Shown: in pieces, positions 60,649 to 64,000 of the stretch | How positions within the stretch are numbered: position 1 is the stretch's first letter | Layout of the letters: each line of letters opens with the position of its first letter | NCBI GenBank assembly: GCA_026874595.1 | Contig: CM049322.1 | Coordinates: 9,658,400-9,722,399, forward strand | Direction: 5' to 3' | DNA from: Sipunculus nudus | Taxonomy: Eukaryota > Annelida > Sipuncula > Golfingiida > Sipunculidae | DNA length: 64,000 bases | Made by a program: the position numbers and the translations under genes | Notes under the pieces: generated by a model | Databases searched by the model: none | What the model was told of the DNA's origin: nothing | What the model saw: only the letters and a program-made list of their open reading frames with translations

Positions 60649-61916
60649 CAGACCTGGGAGCCGCCGCCGAATTGCGCCAGCCGCCGCCGTTTATTTTATA
60701 AGCAAGCCGCTGCCGATAGTTTTCTTGAGCCGCCGAATTGCGAGGGCCGTCGCCAATTATTTAACACAGGCTGAGCCGCCGGTGAAATACTGATAAGCTG
60801 ATGAAAAAAAGATATTCCCTTGCATACTTCAGCTTGTAAATAGTAACTACATTCACCCGTCTCCAGCAGATTTCACCGAGATACATGGCTTCGCAATGGT
60901 AATGCATGATTAATTTTGTGGAAGTTGTAAGTCATTATGATAGACAGTTAACAAGGTTCCACCAAGCCCTTTGTTCAGACCGGATAACTGGCATATATTC
61001 CCCGTTTGATCAAGGGCGTTTCTCTAACCCCGGTTGCTCAGAAATGAAGAGAAATAGTGCCAGAATCCAGATCATTCCCAAGTTTATTCAGTCAGATACT
61101 GATGCTTGGACATTTAAAGTTATTGAGTTCCGTGTGCAGTGATATACAGCTCGGTTAACATTCAGGATTAAATGAACGAAAACCATTGGGAAAAGCTGTT
61201 TAAAGTATGGAAATGGTATGCATGCATTTTTGTTATCATTGTTTCCGGCCAATACAAGCCATTTTAGTGTACGTATAACCGTGAAACGATGTCGGCAGCC
61301 AGCGACCGCTCATAACTACGTCATATTATAATCAAACTACAAATGTCATTCGCGTAAACTGCTATGGATAAATGTCATAAAATCCTTGAGCGGAACTAAA
61401 GATTTAAGCGAGTCTGATTGGATTGCAATTTGAAGTTAAAAGCCAGTGTCATACAGCTGCAGACACCAGCTGCTTCAACCACTGACAAACATTTTCCGCT
61501 TGAACATATCAAGGGTCACAGGGGTCACTGGGATGATTGAGTCTGACACCTGTACAAATTCATGACAGAATTCTTATTTCAATTAAGACACGTGACAAAT
61601 TACCTATAAAACTGTGACCGGGAAAGTTCAGCGCAGGAAAAAACATGTCGATCTCAGTCTAGTCTAAATGGAATCATGCAGGGATTTCGTGGTTGTGGCA
61701 GTGAGTTGGTCTGTTCACATAACATCAAGAAGAATTCACAACATGTGTTTTTAGTAATCAAATTTTCATGATTATTATAAAAACTCTTTGGCTGGGGTTC
61801 GACTTTTTACGATTTTGTCACCTCTCTTCCTCCTCAAATGACAGATTATTACAAAAAAAAATTTATTTATTTAGAGACACTCGCGGGTGAAGCATGCCTT
61901 TCTGTACATATATATC

Positions 61917-62985
61917 CAGTAGAACGCCTGTATTACGGTCACCACTGGGACTGGATGAAAGTGGCCTTAATACAGGAGTGGCCGTTATACAGGACTTGAC
62001 CAGGAAAAGGAGGTAAAAATGTAACACGAAACCAAATAAACGTATATACAGAGTATTAGTATAATAATTGTTATCAATAAAAAATAAAATATTTACAATC
62101 ACGTCAACAGTATTTATAACAATTACCAACAATATATACAAATACAGTGTTTGTTATTAAATTACAAACAGATTGTATATCCATAATATTTGTACAAATT
62201 TGTTCAACCATTTCCACATGACATCGTTCAGTTTATCATTCCCTGTAGATACACACCGTCTTTATCTACTGGCATTTGCGTTTTCTTCATACTGTTCCAT
62301 GATCTTTCGCTTCCTCTTAGGTATGTTTTAAACTTGAGTTCGGCCGACACCATAGATATCTGCTAGCTGTCGGCTGTCTTTTCCCGTCACTCTTCCTGAT
62401 CAGATCTACCTTTTCTTTGAGAGCAAGTTCGTGTCTTTTCTTGGTCGCCATAATGGTCAAGGTAATAAGGACGGAATATACGTAACATTTTATACATGTA
62501 ACAATGTTTATTTTTCCTTCATATTTATTCATGTATGAATAAATTGTGCGATGTATGCCGCACTGTTTTCGTTTGATATACGTGTTAGGACATTAAAGAA
62601 AGTTTAAAGATCCACAGTTTGCCTAACGTTTTTATGATGACATGATCTTCGGGACCCGCTGGTTGTCATTCGTAAAAATTAAATGACAAACACCCAGTTT
62701 AAGATCCGGCTCGCACGACTGATTCACATACATAAACGCAAGTGGGAACACATGCCTTACTATTGTGCATACTAATGAGGCTGTGTGGGGGTAGTACGAC
62801 GCTGGTTCCGTATCCAACTACTCAGTCACGGTCGAGTGGTAACCTTTATCCAGGCACTCATTAACAGACAGGAATATGTGAGAGCGGATAATTGTGTAAT
62901 GATATTGAGGTCAGAAGTGGCCGCTCGATTTGTTGAGCCCATGTCACGGAATCACTGCCCCTGACCGTAATTGAGGCGTTTCCCG
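61917..62985 (-). mobile_element. Pogo/Tigger-like transposon relic nested in the hAT-like element
   Basis: Left end CAGTAGAACGCCTGTATTAC, followed by GGTCACC. The right-end complement AACGCCTCAATTACGGTCA matches the inner part of that end at all but two positions. Further GGCCTTAATACAGG, GGCCGTTATACAGG and GTGACCGTAATTG copies are typical of subterminal Tigger repeats. The interior keeps a short transposase fragment at 62,327-62,451. The right boundary is uncertain. Confidence 0.6.
62327..62451 (-). pseudogene. Tigger/CENP-B-type transposase N-terminal fragment, frameshifted
   Basis: From the minus-strand ATG at 62,451 the frame reads MATKKRHELALKEKVDLIRK, the helix-turn-helix start of pogo/Tigger and CENP-B-type proteins. 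A frameshift follows SDGKRQ; in the adjacent frame the expected RQLADIYGVGRTQV appears, then a stop. No catalytic DDE region remains. Confidence 0.65.
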
Positions 62986-63699
62986 GCCTGCGGGACCGAG
63001 AAACCTGGCCATAATACGGAATAGAGGAGTGACCGTAATTGACAACAAAATGATTGTTATATATATATACATTGACAAACTTTCCTGCTCTTTCACATAA
63101 CCCCCTGTAATACTGTTAAAAAAAAAAAGCAATCAGTACACCAATCCATGAAACTTTAAGTTGAGCACACGAAAAACGATTATCCGGTTGATTTGTCATG
63201 CAAGTGAGCCCACGAAAACAGTTGCTCAGCGGATGCTAACAATGATATCAATATATCTCAGTTGCTGAATAAACCTTAGATATTCCAAGACGCTTTTAGC
63301 AATGTAATGTTTTATCAGTTGAGATCAAATAATTCATGTGTACCCAACGTCTCGCAAAAGAAATGAGGAAAATCATAACAATTATAACAACTTACTGTCC
63401 TTGTACACGCCTGGCGTGATAATGAATAAAATTAATTTATCAAAAGGGTCATTACCTTCTTAAAATATTCGTTAAGTTTTTTCTTATTATTGTACATATA
63501 AATATATAATCGCATTATACTGAGACAACATTTCCATTAGATATTTGCCTAATCTTTACGGCTAAGCCGGCTAGCCAGCCTCAACGTTGTCCACTCAGCC
63601 ATCAGCATTGTTCTTAGACCTGAGCCGGCTCAGCCGGCTAGCCAGCCATTTTTCTTCTAGCCAGCCGATTTAGAGTTACTGGTAAACGGCTGGCTCCCA

Positions 63700-63865
63700 G
63701 GTCTGTGTCTATATAAAACATTAATACTACTGCCTATAAATCCTAAAGCACAAGTTCTACCGTAGAACGTTAGTGCTACTGTCTATATCAATCAATTTGA
63801 GTACTACTGTCTACATATCCAAAAACATTCGATCTACTGCCTATATCCAAACACTGTTAAACATG
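63700..63865. repeat. Degenerate 30-bp minisatellite, right part
   Basis: CTACTGCCTATA-type units start at 63,727, 63,757, 63,776, 63,804 and 63,834, mostly 28-30 bases apart. This continues the array seen left of the 3-kb element. Confidence 0.65.
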
Positions 63866-64000
63866 GTGGTTATATAACAATGCATGAGTATTTTTGATAC
63901 GGTCTGTCGCTGTCCTCACAGACTCTGATACATGCGATGTGTAATAAAACCATTATAACAATTATAACGTTTGCTGTTAAAACTGCTTTGGTTATATAAG

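Larger units (their letters stand above)
60649..63705. mobile_element. 3,057-bp hAT-like non-autonomous transposon
   Basis: Perfect 14-bp terminal inverted repeats (CAGACCTGGGAGCC / GGCTCCCAGGTCTG). The flanking 8-mers TGCCTGTA (60,641-60,648) and TGTCTATA (63,706-63,713) differ only by two transitions, as expected of an aged 8-bp hAT target-site duplication. Subterminal sequence carries repeated AGCCGCCGCCG on the left and GCCGGCTAGCCAGCC on the right. No hAT transposase is visible. The frame at 60,906-61,142 (plus, 78 codons) has no recognisable domain. A separate Tigger-like relic lies inside. Confidence 0.8.

Noticed and set aside
1-64000. CRISPR arrays, operons, bacterial-type promoters or ribosome binding sites
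   Set aside because: The window is clearly eukaryotic. The only spaced repeats are minisatellites, and no prokaryotic gene organisation is present.

Overview
The window is AT-rich animal nuclear DNA with spliced genes, long introns, many microsatellites and layered DNA-transposon remnants. Short exons with GT/AG borders, a tRNA-derived SINE with a Meta/V-type core, THAP and hAT remnants, and expanded immunoglobulin/C-type-lectin genes fit a lophotrochozoan, most likely a bivalve mollusc. That assignment is inference; no species was identified.

Layout, left to right. (1) 1-32,946 is mostly one minus-strand gene for a secreted or membrane immunoglobulin-superfamily (IgSF) protein. Three exons are resolved: a signal-peptide exon (32,898-32,946), a V-type Ig exon (7,810-8,157) and a second Ig exon (6,568-6,852). 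All junctions are phase 1. Intron 1 is about 24.7 kb. The last visible exon ends in an open phase-1 donor, so the gene continues to lower coordinates, perhaps past the left edge. Intron 1 holds a 17-bp minisatellite organised as a 119-bp higher-order repeat, a Meta-type SINE, two perfect DR1 nuclear-receptor sites and one perfect palindromic oestrogen-response-type element. (2) 32.4-33.2 kb is a CpG-rich promoter region with a GTCACGTGAC E-box. (3) 33.8-39.7 kb is transposon-rich: MITEs with poly-G/C tracts, a 1,158-bp internally deleted hAT-like element and a dispersed CACCGTTACC-type motif. (4) 42.8-55.0 kb is a tandem segmental duplication. Each copy carries a three-exon minus-strand gene for a small secreted protein (signal peptide, PAN/apple-like domain, C-type lectin domain with a QPD motif) and a degraded plus-strand THAP-domain fragment. 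(5) 55-64 kb is repeat-dominated: an inverted pair of tRNA-like B boxes, long (TA)n palindromes, an LTR-retrotransposon end with a clear tRNA primer-binding site, a degenerate 30-bp minisatellite, and a 3,057-bp hAT-like element that contains a broken pogo/Tigger-like element.

At the largest scale, hand counts of CpG in sampled 600-bp blocks differ sharply on the two sides of about 32.4 kb: 0-7 per 600 bp to the left and about 14-15 to the right. The boundary lies about 0.5 kb inside the start of the IgSF gene. This is what gene-body methylation in molluscs would leave behind. It suggests the IgSF gene is transcribed in the germ line, while the duplicated lectin genes sit in an unmethylated compartment.

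Functionally, the recognisable proteins are extracellular recognition molecules: a two-Ig-domain adhesion/receptor candidate and two secreted PAN-CTLD lectins. Each has its own start codon and signal peptide, so they are separate genes.
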